From a bacterium (lineage in GTDB: Bacteria > Fidelibacterota > Marinisomatia > Marinisomatales > JAHJCW01), in contig JANQGY010000013.1 in assembly GCA_028282845.1 (NCBI GenBank), positions 1-64,000 of the forward strand: a stretch of DNA of 64,000 nt, given 5' to 3'. Positions 8,701 through 18,063 of this stretch are shown here, piece after piece. How positions within the stretch are numbered: position 1 is the stretch's first letter; each line of letters starts with the position of its first letter. The notes beneath the pieces are model-generated. The model ran no database searches and was not told where the DNA came from. It worked only from the letters and a program-made list of their open reading frames with translations. Both the position numbers and the translations under genes were made by a program.

Positions 8701-9800
8701 TTGTTTTTATTACTTGTGGACATCGTCCTGATGATGAAAGGATTTATGCTAGAGAGATTAAATCTCTTCTGAAAGCAGGTCATAAAATAACCTATTTCAC
8801 AAGATGGGAGAAGGAGACCAACCTATCGGAAGACAATCTTTGGCACCGCAATTATTCTGAGAAGGACTTGTCTCTAAAAGATTATAAAAAAAGTATTCTA
8901 AACGATTTTAAGGTATTAAAACCAAACATTATTCATGTTCATGAATTCGAATTATTGCCGTTGGCAAGTAAAGCCCGGAAAATTTACAATTCCAAAGTTA
9001 TCTATGACGTGCACGAAGCCAATATCGAATTATGGGATGCCTTTTCCTCGAAACCGCAGGGGCTTAAACAAATTATCAATAAAGCTCTTGATCAATTTGA
9101 GAAGCGTTACCTAAAGAGTGTTGATAGAGTATTAACTACGGTTCCAATATTGGTTGATCGTTATCAAAATAGAGGGATTGGATCAACATTATTACCTAAT
9201 TATCCGCTTGATTTACCGCGCCGGAGCAAAAAATCCGATGTTAAAACGGTCATTTATCACGGACAAATATCAATCGAACGAGGTCTAACGGATTTGATTG
9301 AAGCAATCCCGCCGTTGATTGATTCAGTTCAAAATTTTAGGGTAGAGATATATGGCAGTGAAAGAGTACCGGGCACAGTCGAAAAGCTAAACTCATTAGT
9401 TAAAGAACTCAATATATCTGATTACTTAAATATAAATGAACACATTTCGCATAGCGATATATTAAAGAGACTTTCCCGCGCATATATGGCAGTTATTCCT
9501 TTTCGAGATCATCCAATGTTCCAGATAGCTATTCCGGTTAAATTGTTTGAGGCAATGTGGGCTAAATGTGCGATCGTTGCCAGTGAATTGGAATCAATTA
9601 AGGAATATGATGAAAATTTCATTGAATTTTTCCCGTCGGGCAATATAGAAGCCCTTAGTTTGAAATTGGAGCACCTCCTCAAAAATGAAGATGAGGTTAA
9701 TCGCTTGGGCGAAATTGGGGCAAAACTGGTCAAGAATAAGTATAATTGGAACAAGGTTGAGGGCGAGTTATTAAAAGTGTACGAGGGACTTAAGAATTGA
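8697..9800 (+). CDS. Glycosyltransferase, GT4-like
   Basis: A 367-residue GT-B fold glycosyltransferase. The N-terminal half has 'HVHEFELLPLASKARK' and 'IYDVHEANIELW'. The C-terminal half has the donor-binding region 'AIPVKLFEAMWAKCAIVAS', which matches the KxFEAMxxG signature of GT4 enzymes. It would add a sugar to a lipid-linked acceptor on the cytoplasmic side. The ATG overlaps the flippase stop (ATGA) and its own stop overlaps the next gene, so these genes are very likely co-translated. Sugar specificity is unknown. Confidence 0.85.
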   Translation: MIVFITCGHRPDDERIYAREIKSLLKAGHKITYFTRWEKETNLSEDNLWHRNYSEKDLSLKDYKKSILNDFKVLKPNIIHVHEFELLPLASKARKIYNSKVIYDVHEANIELWDAFSSKPQGLKQIINKALDQFEKRYLKSVDRVLTTVPILVDRYQNRGIGSTLLPNYPLDLPRRSKKSDVKTVIYHGQISIERGLTDLIEAIPPLIDSVQNFRVEIYGSERVPGTVEKLNSLVKELNISDYLNINEHISHSDILKRLSRAYMAVIPFRDHPMFQIAIPVKLFEAMWAKCAIVASELESIKEYDENFIEFFPSGNIEALSLKLEHLLKNEDEVNRLGEIGAKLVKNKYNWNKVEGELLKVYEGLKN

Positions 9801-10882
9801 GAATCTTGTATATATCACCGGAGAACACTGTCGGTACGCTTAGTTTGTGGAAAAAAGCCCATGAACAACGGGGTAACCAATGTGATTTTATTACGCTCTA
9901 TCAGACGCGCCACGATTATGATCCCGGTTATTGTTTAAACCTGCCGCTAATATCAGCTAATGCAAAATATTTAAAGTACAGACAACATTATTATCAATTG
10001 CAAAAAGGAGCAGAGGGGCAACTCCAGGAGAAAGAAGGCTATCCTCCGGTTTGGGAGCCGAATTCCAAAATGGAAGAATTATATTTTTGTTTCCGAGATT
10101 GGCTTTGGCATTTTAAAATAGAAAAAGTGATCAAACAATTGGATTTGTTCAGTTACGATATATATCATATTGAGTGGGGACTTGGACTGTATCGCGACGG
10201 TAGATTTGTAGAAGAACTCGCCCGCCGAGGCAAACACATCGCCTGTGGCTACCATGGACAAGATTTAAGGAATCGTGGCGTTATCAAGGTAATTGACCAA
10301 GTTAGCCAACTAAATGTAACCGGTGAATTAGACCTAATGGAAAAGCATCCTGACATTAAATATTTATTTTTGCCGTTCGACACCGAACAATTCAAACCAA
10401 ATACAGAGGTTTCTGAAAAAATAAAAATTTGCCATAGTCCCACCAATCGCTATTTTAAAGGCAGCGATAAAATTATTCCGGTTTGTGAACAGCTTGCTCG
10501 GGAAGAAGAAATCGAATTTGTCTTGATCGAAAATGTTCCAATCACTGAAGCGATTAAAATGAAACAAAGCTGTGATATTCTAATTGATCAGGTGGGGAAC
10601 CGTGGCGGATGGGGCTACGGCATGAATTCTGTGGAAGCTCTCGCGATGGGATTAGTCTGTGTTACCGAATTAATTCCTAAATATGCAGATTTTATACCGG
10701 ACCATCCCTTTGTAAATGTAACGGCGGAAACATTATATTTTACGCTGAAAAATTTAGTCAAAGATAAGCAACTGATCCGCAAGCATAAGCAACTGAGCCG
10801 TGATTGGGTGGTCCAATATCATGATCTGCGCAATACTGCAAAAGTGTTATACAAATATTATGAAGAATTGAAATGGCTATGA
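9797..10882 (+). CDS. Glycosyltransferase-like protein (GT-B type)
   Basis: A 361-residue protein starting with 'RILYISPENTVGTLSLW', as in GT-B enzymes. A GT4-like donor site is seen late in the protein: 'GGWGYGMNSVEALAMGLVCV'. The region around residues 100-160 ('LFSYDIYHIEWGLGLYRDG') holds the acceptor domain. The start codon is TTG, overlapping the preceding stop as TTGA; no nearby ATG gives a sensible N-terminus. It belongs to the surface-glycan cluster. The assignment to a glycosyltransferase is firm at superfamily level only. Confidence 0.7.
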   Translation: MRILYISPENTVGTLSLWKKAHEQRGNQCDFITLYQTRHDYDPGYCLNLPLISANAKYLKYRQHYYQLQKGAEGQLQEKEGYPPVWEPNSKMEELYFCFRDWLWHFKIEKVIKQLDLFSYDIYHIEWGLGLYRDGRFVEELARRGKHIACGYHGQDLRNRGVIKVIDQVSQLNVTGELDLMEKHPDIKYLFLPFDTEQFKPNTEVSEKIKICHSPTNRYFKGSDKIIPVCEQLAREEEIEFVLIENVPITEAIKMKQSCDILIDQVGNRGGWGYGMNSVEALAMGLVCVTELIPKYADFIPDHPFVNVTAETLYFTLKNLVKDKQLIRKHKQLSRDWVVQYHDLRNTAKVLYKYYEELKWL

Positions 10883-11784
10883 CAGAATATCCCTCGCTAT
10901 CCGTCGTTGTACCCTGTTTTAATGTTGAGCACGTTATTTCTCTATGTATTGATTCTTTACTCCACCAAGATTACCCTGAAATTAAATTGAAGATAATTGT
11001 TGTTGATGATAAATCAACCGATAATACATTGAGTATTGTTGAAAAATATGATGAAAATCCTCAGATCAAGATTATAAGACATTTTAAGAACCGGGGACTT
11101 TCAGCGGCACGGAACAGCGGAATCAAAGCGGCAAAATCGGATTATGTCGGATTTTTAGATAGCGACATGGTAGTTGAAAATGATTGGGCTAGTGCGTTCG
11201 TCCGGGAATTGAGCAAAGACGGTGTGGTGGCTTGCATGGGAGGCATGAAGCTGGCAACCGGTCTGAGCGAAAATAGATTGGACAAATATCTGTATAATCC
11301 CAAGAGAGGTGCCTTGAAGCACGGAGAAAACACTCCGATCCGTTTCAAATGGTTTTTATTCAATAATTCCGCAATAAAAAGGGAAGTAATCAATGAAATA
11401 GGCTTATTTGATGAGACCATTTCAACTTATGGCGGTGAAGATACCGATTTTGCTATCAGATTATGGGACAAATTCCCTGAAGGATTGCGCTTTACTTCAA
11501 AAGCCGTTGGTGAGCATCATCATCAAAGACCCTTGGCTGAGCTACAGAAAAAAATGGAGCATTATGGTAGCACTACTTATCTAAAATTGTTAGAACGTTA
11601 CCCGAGACATTATAAAGACTTGGCGGGCGACTGGGTCAGTACACTAAAAGGGAAATTGGTTTTTAATCCGTTGATGAACAGCATTGTTAAATTTGTTTAT
11701 TTTGCTATACCTGTTCCATATTTAGTAAGATATTTTATTGCTTATAGTCTGATGCAAGGAGCTCGGAACCCCGCAGTTGAATAG
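10879..11784 (+). CDS. Glycosyltransferase family 2
   Basis: A GT-A fold glycosyltransferase. The N-terminus 'SLSVVVPCFNVEHVISLCID', then 'IIVVDDKSTDNT', 'GLSAARNSGIKAA' and the DxD-containing 'GFLDSDMVV' are the standard GT2 motifs. 'GGEDTDFAIRLW' is the later ED motif. Two hydrophobic stretches near the C-terminus may form a membrane anchor. The frame offers ATGs at 10873 and 10879; the second gives an ATGA overlap with the preceding stop and is preferred, though both are possible. Last gene of the polysaccharide cluster. Confidence 0.88.
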   Translation: MTEYPSLSVVVPCFNVEHVISLCIDSLLHQDYPEIKLKIIVVDDKSTDNTLSIVEKYDENPQIKIIRHFKNRGLSAARNSGIKAAKSDYVGFLDSDMVVENDWASAFVRELSKDGVVACMGGMKLATGLSENRLDKYLYNPKRGALKHGENTPIRFKWFLFNNSAIKREVINEIGLFDETISTYGGEDTDFAIRLWDKFPEGLRFTSKAVGEHHHQRPLAELQKKMEHYGSTTYLKLLERYPRHYKDLAGDWVSTLKGKLVFNPLMNSIVKFVYFAIPVPYLVRYFIAYSLMQGARNPAVE

Positions 11785-11785
11785 T

Positions 11786-12622
11786 ATGGTAAAAGGCATT
11801 AAACCAAAACGTTCAGTTCTTATATTTATAATTGTTTCTGTTTCCTACATTTTTGGTGCTTTCGAATCATATCCGGTTTCGACAGTGAATGTGGGTTTGG
11901 GTAATCTTAAACTCAGTGTCAAAGGTGATCTGATAGATGTTGTCAATGAACCAAGCAGTCTAATTGCTTTTGGATCAACCGGTGGCGAGGCGCTTTGGAG
12001 TAAGCCTTTTCAGATCAGTGAATTGAGGCACATTGCATTCGCCGGAGGAATGTTATATAAACGTTGGGGTTTTGGAATAAATGTAAGTTCATTTGGTAAC
12101 AAAATTTATAATGAAAGCACATTTTCTTTATCGGCTGCCGGATCGTTTAAACAGAATCTACATTTGGGAATCAGTGTTCACGTATATCATTTGAATATTA
12201 ACGATTATGGAAACGATCAAACAGTTGGCTTAACCGCTTCGGCGCGTTACCATATAAATGCTAATTGGGATTGGGTGTCTTCAATCCGTAATATTAATTC
12301 TCCTAAAATTAGCTCAATAGAAGAGAAACTTCCACAGATAGTAACTACTGGTTTCATAGGAACTGTCCACAGATTGGTCAAAGTTGCCGCCGAATGGGAA
12401 CAAGATATTGAATATGAAGGTGCGCTGAAATTCGGAGTATTAGTACAACCAATAGAACAAGTATTATTAGCCGTCGGCTATGTTTCTAATCCCGGTCAAT
12501 TCACAGCCGGAATTTCTTTAACAATCAATAATTTATATTTTGAATATGGTACAATTGCGTACAACGATCTCGGTCTATTTACACATCAGCTTGGTATTGG
12601 CTTTAATATTAACTGGCGCTGA
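11786..12622 (+). CDS. PorV/PorQ-like outer-membrane beta-barrel protein
   Basis: A 278-residue exported protein. A hydrophobic N-terminal segment ('SVLIFIIVSVSYIFGAF') serves as signal peptide. The rest alternates short amphipathic strands and glycine-rich turns ('GMLYKRWGFGINVSSFGN', 'GSFKQNLHLGISVHVYHLN') and ends with a barrel-type strand 'HQLGIGFNINWR'. This resembles the PorV/PorQ family of the FCB group, some members of which are shuttle proteins of type IX secretion. The exact role is not determined. ATG 11786 follows the GT2 stop by one base. Its last roughly 77 bases overlap the next gene in another frame. Confidence 0.65.
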   Translation: MVKGIKPKRSVLIFIIVSVSYIFGAFESYPVSTVNVGLGNLKLSVKGDLIDVVNEPSSLIAFGSTGGEALWSKPFQISELRHIAFAGGMLYKRWGFGINVSSFGNKIYNESTFSLSAAGSFKQNLHLGISVHVYHLNINDYGNDQTVGLTASARYHINANWDWVSSIRNINSPKISSIEEKLPQIVTTGFIGTVHRLVKVAAEWEQDIEYEGALKFGVLVQPIEQVLLAVGYVSNPGQFTAGISLTINNLYFEYGTIAYNDLGLFTHQLGIGFNINWR

Positions 12623-14387
12623 TCGGTTAGCGGCTCAGCAGAGCGATATAAATACGCTATTACAATATTTTGATGCTGAGGAATCAATCCCCGATGAAGA
12701 CCTGACACTAATCAGCGAAATATTAGATTTGCGTTGGCCGGTAGGAATTGAACTTGCTGAAAAAATAATTGAATTATCTATAATTGATTATGATGATGAA
12801 AAATTACTGAAAACAGTACACGATGCTCAAACTTTCTTAGATTTGGCGAACAATGAAAAGGCGTCATTATTTCTCAGAGAACTAATTAGTTCGGCAGATA
12901 ATAGACAATTAACAGTAGCTGACATTGGCAGCTTAACAATGAATCAGTATGTGGTATTTAGTGAGGATAATCGTTATCGGTGGAAGATAAACTATAATCA
13001 CGATGCTTACCGTTTTGGTATGATTGTCGAACGCGACCCGAATGAAAGCGAAATTACTGATCATTTCTCATATTCTCTTTCAAAGCAAAGTAATAATAAT
13101 GAATTAATCATTGGTGATTACCAAATCGTAAGCGGGTATGGATTATGGTCATGGCGTTCGGTGGCAACGCGGAAAGGCTTTGAGTCTGTTACCGCTTTAT
13201 CAAGAATGGGCAGTGGTGCATCGCCTTACAGGTCAGCGAACGAATACTGGTATATTAGGGGAATCAATTACAGTTTAAGAACCAAGCATGGCAGAATCTC
13301 CTGTGCCGGCGGTTATACTAAACAGGACGGTAGTTTTGATGATGGTGGCAAAGTTAATATTAGTACTGCCGGATTACACACCGGCGAAACTTCGATTGAT
13401 CAGAAAAATAATATTACCGAATCACTGGTAATTGGTCAATGGCATTCTTCCGTAAAAAACAGCACGATTGTCGCATCTGCCGCCGGAACAAATTGGACTG
13501 CTGATAATAATACCAACACCGATTGGAGCGGTTCAGTTGCCGTCAATCATGCGATCAATGATAATAATATTTTTGGTGAATTTGGTCGTGGCTATAATAA
13601 CACCGCGGGTATGATCGCAGGTTTGCGTTTAAGATATCCGGCAATAATATATTTGTTATCCGCTCGATACTATTCCAAAGGATATACTGCTTTAAGGGCA
13701 AATCCGTTTGCGGAGTGGGTTGGTGAAGATCGAAATGAGAGAGGAGTTTATCAGGGTTTGAAATATAAGTTTGGGCGGCATAATTTGTTAGTCTATGGAG
13801 ATATTTTTAAAACAAACGAATTGGAAAATAAACAACCATTCCCTATAATCGGTCAGGAAACCGGAATTCGGTGGGAATGGCGTAAGGGGCGTAGCTATCA
13901 AAGATTGCAATGGAAGCAGGAAAAGAAAACAATCGAAGATGGAGGTGCATATTTAGCTGACGAGCGGTTTAGCGATAAAAATATCAATACTTATAAATAT
14001 AATGGTGTATTTCAACTAAAAAATAATCTTTGGAGCAAGCTACAATTAACCTACTCCAATGAAATATCGTCGAATAGTAAATCTGAAGCCTTTGGTCTTG
14101 ATACGAACATTTGGTGGGAATTAAAAAATTTATCTATACTTTTTGATATTTTAGCAGTCTTTAGCAATGATGGAGCCGTATGGATCTATTTTTGGGATGT
14201 TAATTTGCCGGGCGAGATGACCACGCGCGTATATACCAAAGACACTCTCTCTTCTGCCATCAAGATAATATATCGGACTAATAAAGGTTTTGAGATCGGT
14301 GCCCGATTCCGCACACAATGGCCGGAATTCAAATTTTCCGGAACTCCTGATCTAAATGGTGCATTAATATTTGAACTGTTATTATAG
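12546..14387 (+). CDS. Large outer-membrane/helix-hairpin-helix-type barrel protein
   Basis: About 613 residues. The N-terminus is a signal peptide with core 'ISLVLALILTG' and an 'RLAAQQ' cleavage region. Residues 35-125 are helical ('DINTLLQYFDAEESI'), and the remainder looks like a large beta-barrel with many Trp, Tyr and Gly. 'IIGDYQIVSGYGLWSWRSVA' and 'GSGASPYRSANEYWYIRGIN' resemble a conserved stretch of helix-hairpin-helix outer-membrane proteins of Bacteroidota; I make that link from memory. The signal peptide lies inside the 3' end of the preceding gene, so the start (ATG 12546, or TTG 12555) overlaps it by about 70 bases. Confidence 0.6.
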   Translation: MVQLRTTISVYLHISLVLALILTGADRLAAQQSDINTLLQYFDAEESIPDEDLTLISEILDLRWPVGIELAEKIIELSIIDYDDEKLLKTVHDAQTFLDLANNEKASLFLRELISSADNRQLTVADIGSLTMNQYVVFSEDNRYRWKINYNHDAYRFGMIVERDPNESEITDHFSYSLSKQSNNNELIIGDYQIVSGYGLWSWRSVATRKGFESVTALSRMGSGASPYRSANEYWYIRGINYSLRTKHGRISCAGGYTKQDGSFDDGGKVNISTAGLHTGETSIDQKNNITESLVIGQWHSSVKNSTIVASAAGTNWTADNNTNTDWSGSVAVNHAINDNNIFGEFGRGYNNTAGMIAGLRLRYPAIIYLLSARYYSKGYTALRANPFAEWVGEDRNERGVYQGLKYKFGRHNLLVYGDIFKTNELENKQPFPIIGQETGIRWEWRKGRSYQRLQWKQEKKTIEDGGAYLADERFSDKNINTYKYNGVFQLKNNLWSKLQLTYSNEISSNSKSEAFGLDTNIWWELKNLSILFDILAVFSNDGAVWIYFWDVNLPGEMTTRVYTKDTLSSAIKIIYRTNKGFEIGARFRTQWPEFKFSGTPDLNGALIFELLL

Positions 14388-14432
14388 TATCAAGGTTGCT
14401 TAAGATTAATCCAAAATGATAACTTTGCAGCA

Positions 14433-15920
14433 ATGAAACTGATTCGCAAAATTATTTTTACAGCATTAATACTTTCTCTTGGTTTTGCAACCACCGCGAT
14501 TAAGGTTGTAAATCAGGTCAACAATTCTGAAGACCTGCTAAAAGTATTGGAGAAGACGCCCGTTACCTATTGTTCAATTAAAGATCTGGCGCGCGTCCTC
14601 TCTACCAATGTTTATGAAAACAGTGAGAGGGAAAAGATTGTTTTATATCTTGGGGACCATCGCGTGAAGATTTCAGCAGGGACCAGCTTCATTTTAATTG
14701 ATGATGCAATTTATCAAATTCCCGCTCCGGCGATTACGGCGCATAACGATATATATTTACCAAGCGAGGCCTTTTTTAATATTTTGAACAATACAGTATT
14801 ACCAAGTACCGCATATAACTCAACCGATAATAGTTTGATAATAATGCCCACGGCATTTAATATACACGCAATCCAAGTTGAAGAAAAAGTAAACGGTACA
14901 ATTATTCGTATCGCCGCGCAAAAAAAATTCAAGAAAAAAGAAATGAGTGCATTTCTGCATGATAACGGTTGGTTTTATTTAACTGTTCAGGGTGGAACCG
15001 TCAATGCGGATGAGGTTGTCAAGACCGACACACGCGGTATTATAAAAGATGTTTCGGTTGAAGAGTTGGCTGGGGGAGTTCAATTGGCATTTTACTTGAG
15101 GTCTGATATTGAGAGGCATGAATTTTACCAGAATAAAGAAACCGATGAAATTGTTGTAACATTATGGGCACCGCTTTCTAAGAGTGTCGCTCGCATAAAA
15201 GAAGTAAAAAGTCAATGGGAGATAGACACAATCGTTTTGGATGCTGGTCATGGTGGTAAAGATCCCGGGACAATCGGCCATAATGGAACAAAGGAAAAAA
15301 CCGTTGTGCTTGATATTGTTAAAAGGGTGGGCAGCCTCCTGCGAAAAAATACTAATGTGAAAGTAGTTTATACCAGAGACGAAGATGTCTTCATTCCGTT
15401 ATGGGAACGCGCTAAAATGGCCAATGAGAATAATGGAAAAATATTTATCAGCGTGCATGCTAATGCCAGCAGAGATAGAAGCGCACAGGGTTTTGAAACG
15501 TTTTTATTGCGCCCCGGTAAAACACAGGATGCGATTGAAGTTGCCGCTTTAGAGAATGCTGCAATCAGATATGAAGAGAACCGCGCCGATAAATACAAAG
15601 ATTTGACCGATGAAGGACAAATCTTGGCAACAATGGCGCAAAGTATGTTTATGAAAGAGAGTGAGAGTTTGGCAGCCCAAATACAAATTGAACTTGATAA
15701 AGAATTATCTTCGCCCAATAGAGGTGTTAAGCAGGCCGGTTTCTATGTCCTGGTTGGAGCAAGTATGCCGAATGTATTGATCGAAGTAGGTTTTTTATCA
15801 AATCCTACAGAAGAAAAGCAATTGCGTTCAGCCCAATATCGCCAAAAAATTGCCAATGGCATTTACCGTGCACTAATAGAATTTAAAAAGAGTAGAGAAT
15901 TTGTAATGGCGGAAGGTTAG
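14433..15920 (+). CDS. N-acetylmuramoyl-L-alanine amidase (Amidase_3)
   Basis: A periplasmic zinc amidase that cuts the amide bond between muramic acid and the stem peptide, used in daughter-cell separation and wall turnover. A signal peptide comes first. A copper-amine-oxidase-like/AMIN region follows (about 25-240; 'NDIYLPSEAFFNIL'). The Amidase_3 domain covers about 265-485, with zinc ligands in 'LDAGHGGKDPG', the Glu of 'GTKEKTVVLDI', and His of 'FISVHANAS', and the catalytic Glu in 'VLIEVGFLSNP'. All key residues are present. Its stop directly abuts the start of murI, linking two cell-wall genes. Confidence 0.92.
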   Translation: MKLIRKIIFTALILSLGFATTAIKVVNQVNNSEDLLKVLEKTPVTYCSIKDLARVLSTNVYENSEREKIVLYLGDHRVKISAGTSFILIDDAIYQIPAPAITAHNDIYLPSEAFFNILNNTVLPSTAYNSTDNSLIIMPTAFNIHAIQVEEKVNGTIIRIAAQKKFKKKEMSAFLHDNGWFYLTVQGGTVNADEVVKTDTRGIIKDVSVEELAGGVQLAFYLRSDIERHEFYQNKETDEIVVTLWAPLSKSVARIKEVKSQWEIDTIVLDAGHGGKDPGTIGHNGTKEKTVVLDIVKRVGSLLRKNTNVKVVYTRDEDVFIPLWERAKMANENNGKIFISVHANASRDRSAQGFETFLLRPGKTQDAIEVAALENAAIRYEENRADKYKDLTDEGQILATMAQSMFMKESESLAAQIQIELDKELSSPNRGVKQAGFYVLVGASMPNVLIEVGFLSNPTEEKQLRSAQYRQKIANGIYRALIEFKKSREFVMAEG

Positions 15921-16727
15921 ATGAATAATAATCCAATCGGAATATTTGATTCAGGTTTAGGAGGCTTAACCGTTGTGAAGGCAATCCGTAGGTTGATGCC
16001 GAATGAATCTATAACTTATTTTGGCGATACGGCACGCGTTCCTTATGGTAACAAAAGTTCCGAATTAATTCAATCCTACAGTTTGCAGATTGCCGATTTT
16101 TTAATTAACTATGATTCAAAAATTATTATAGTTGCCTGTAACACCGCCACAGCCCTGGCTTTAAAAGTCTTACAAGATAAGTTGACAATGCCGGTTGTTG
16201 GTGTTGTGAAGCCGGGCGTTGAAGCAGCTTTGAAAATAACAAAAAATAATAAGATTGGCGTCATCGGTACGCTATCCACGATAGGATCAGATGTATATAA
16301 AAACGAACTTGAACTGGCAAACGATGCGGTTAAAGTTACTTCGAGAGCCTGTCCGTTATTTGTGCCGCTTGCCGAAGAAGGGTGGATAGACAATCCTGCA
16401 ACAAAACTGATCGCCGAAGAATATCTTAAAGAGCTAAGACAAGCTAATGTTGATACATTAATATTGGGCTGTACCCACTATCCGCTCTTGACCGATGTAA
16501 TTCAAGCGGTAATGACCGATAAAACAAAATTAGTTGATTCAGCCCATGCGATGGCGGTCAATGCCTCTGATTTATTAGTTGAACACAACTTATCCGCCGG
16601 AAGAAATAATAACGGGCACTTGAAGTTATTCGTTTCAGATTTTCCGGCGCGCTTTGAAACCGTTGCCAAGCGCTTCTTGGGCGAAGAAATTGCAAACGTT
16701 GAAAAGATTCAAATCGACACAATTTAA
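15921..16727 (+). CDS. murI: Glutamate racemase
   Basis: Converts L-glutamate to D-glutamate for peptidoglycan synthesis. The 268 residues carry every family signature: 'IGIFDSGLGGLTV' at the N-terminus, 'YFGDTARVPYG', the first catalytic cysteine in 'VACNTATAL' (about Cys73) and the second in 'LGCTHYPLL' (about Cys184). ATG 15921 follows the amidase stop with no gap. The 3' end overlaps the start of folC by roughly 30 bases. Confidence 0.96.
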   Translation: MNNNPIGIFDSGLGGLTVVKAIRRLMPNESITYFGDTARVPYGNKSSELIQSYSLQIADFLINYDSKIIIVACNTATALALKVLQDKLTMPVVGVVKPGVEAALKITKNNKIGVIGTLSTIGSDVYKNELELANDAVKVTSRACPLFVPLAEEGWIDNPATKLIAEEYLKELRQANVDTLILGCTHYPLLTDVIQAVMTDKTKLVDSAHAMAVNASDLLVEHNLSAGRNNNGHLKLFVSDFPARFETVAKRFLGEEIANVEKIQIDTI

Positions 16728-17979
16728 CCAATTATTGGAATATCTCTATAACCTACAGCGATTAGGTATTAAAGTAGGTTTAGAGCATACCGAACAATTG
16801 TTAGCCGAATGCGGTAATCCGCAAAATAAATTTCGCTCGATCCATATTGCCGGTACAAACGGGAAGGGTTCAACAGCAGCAATGTTGTTTTCTATCTTTA
16901 GAGAAGCCGGCTATAAAGTTGGATTATATACATCACCACATTTATTGCGTTTTAATGAGCGAATCCGCGTAAATGGTGTGCCTATTGCTGATATGAATAT
17001 TGTGGATTTTGTTGATAAGTATAAACCTGCAATCGAAAAAATACAATCAACTTTCTTTGAAACCACGACAGCCTTGGCTTTCTCATATTTTGCAGAGCAA
17101 AATGTGGATGTAGCAATTATTGAAACCGGTTTAGGCGGAAGATTAGATTCAACAAATGTATTAATGCCCGATGTAACGGTCATTACTGCAATTACAGCAG
17201 ACCACACTGAAATACTTGGAAATGATCTACGGAAAATCGCCTTTGAAAAAGGCGGGATCATAAAAGAAAGCATACCTTTAATATTGGCTCAACAAGTTAA
17301 AGAAGTTGAAAAGGTATTGTTAGATATTGCAGTTGCCAGAAACAGCAATGTTACCATTTGTAAAAAAGATGCGTTGACGAATCTTAAGCTTACACAAGCA
17401 GGAACTTTCTTCGAGTGGGAAAGCGACAAATTTAAAACAACACTAATAGGAGAGCATCAAGTCTATAATGCAATTCTTGCAATTGAAGCTACTAAAGTAT
17501 TTGACAAAGAAATTAGTGGTGATACAATAGCTAAAGGTTTAAATAATACAAATTGGCCCGGACGCCTGCAATTATTGAGTAACACAAAGCCAATTTATTA
17601 TGATGTTGCCCACAATCCGCATGGAATAGAAGTAATAATTAATACTTTGGCAAAGATATTCACTGAAAAACCAATCGGTTTAATGGCGTTAAAAGCGGAA
17701 AAAGAATTGGCAAAAATAGCACCGAAACTAAAGAATAACTTTGCAAGATTGATCGTTACGAGCGTACCAAATTCCGGCTTGATGGAAGCCTCGACATTGA
17801 AAAGATCATTAGTGAAATACGGTATTTCCGCTGAACCGGAAACAAATATATCCAAGGCGTTTCAAATAATCAAACAAGAGGCCACGAATACAGTGCCGGG
17901 AATAATTTTTGGTAGCCACTATATTGGCAAAGCCGTTTTTGAAAAATTTGGATTTTCCTTTGACAATGGTGTCATTTGA
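16699..17979 (+). CDS. folC: Folylpolyglutamate synthase / dihydrofolate synthase
   Basis: A Mur-ligase-type ATP-dependent enzyme that adds glutamate to (dihydro)pteroate and folates. The P-loop 'IAGTNGKGSTAAML', the 'GLYTSPHLLRFNERIRVNG' segment, 'ETGLGGRLDSTN' and 'VYDVAHNPHG'-type motif ('YYDVAHNPHGIE') are clear. The frame is open back to 16654, but family N-termini begin near 'QFNQLLEYLYNLQRLGIK', so an in-frame TTG at 16699 (or 16690) inside murI is the likely start, an overlap of about 30 bases. No ATG is available near it, so the start is uncertain by a few codons. Confidence 0.92.
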   Translation: MKRFKSTQFNQLLEYLYNLQRLGIKVGLEHTEQLLAECGNPQNKFRSIHIAGTNGKGSTAAMLFSIFREAGYKVGLYTSPHLLRFNERIRVNGVPIADMNIVDFVDKYKPAIEKIQSTFFETTTALAFSYFAEQNVDVAIIETGLGGRLDSTNVLMPDVTVITAITADHTEILGNDLRKIAFEKGGIIKESIPLILAQQVKEVEKVLLDIAVARNSNVTICKKDALTNLKLTQAGTFFEWESDKFKTTLIGEHQVYNAILAIEATKVFDKEISGDTIAKGLNNTNWPGRLQLLSNTKPIYYDVAHNPHGIEVIINTLAKIFTEKPIGLMALKAEKELAKIAPKLKNNFARLIVTSVPNSGLMEASTLKRSLVKYGISAEPETNISKAFQIIKQEATNTVPGIIFGSHYIGKAVFEKFGFSFDNGVI

Positions 17980-18063
17980 TGTAATTTAGCAATACCGAAT
18001 CGTCGTACACATCACAGAATTTTACTTATAGATATTTACATAAAAACCAAAGGATAGTTTATA

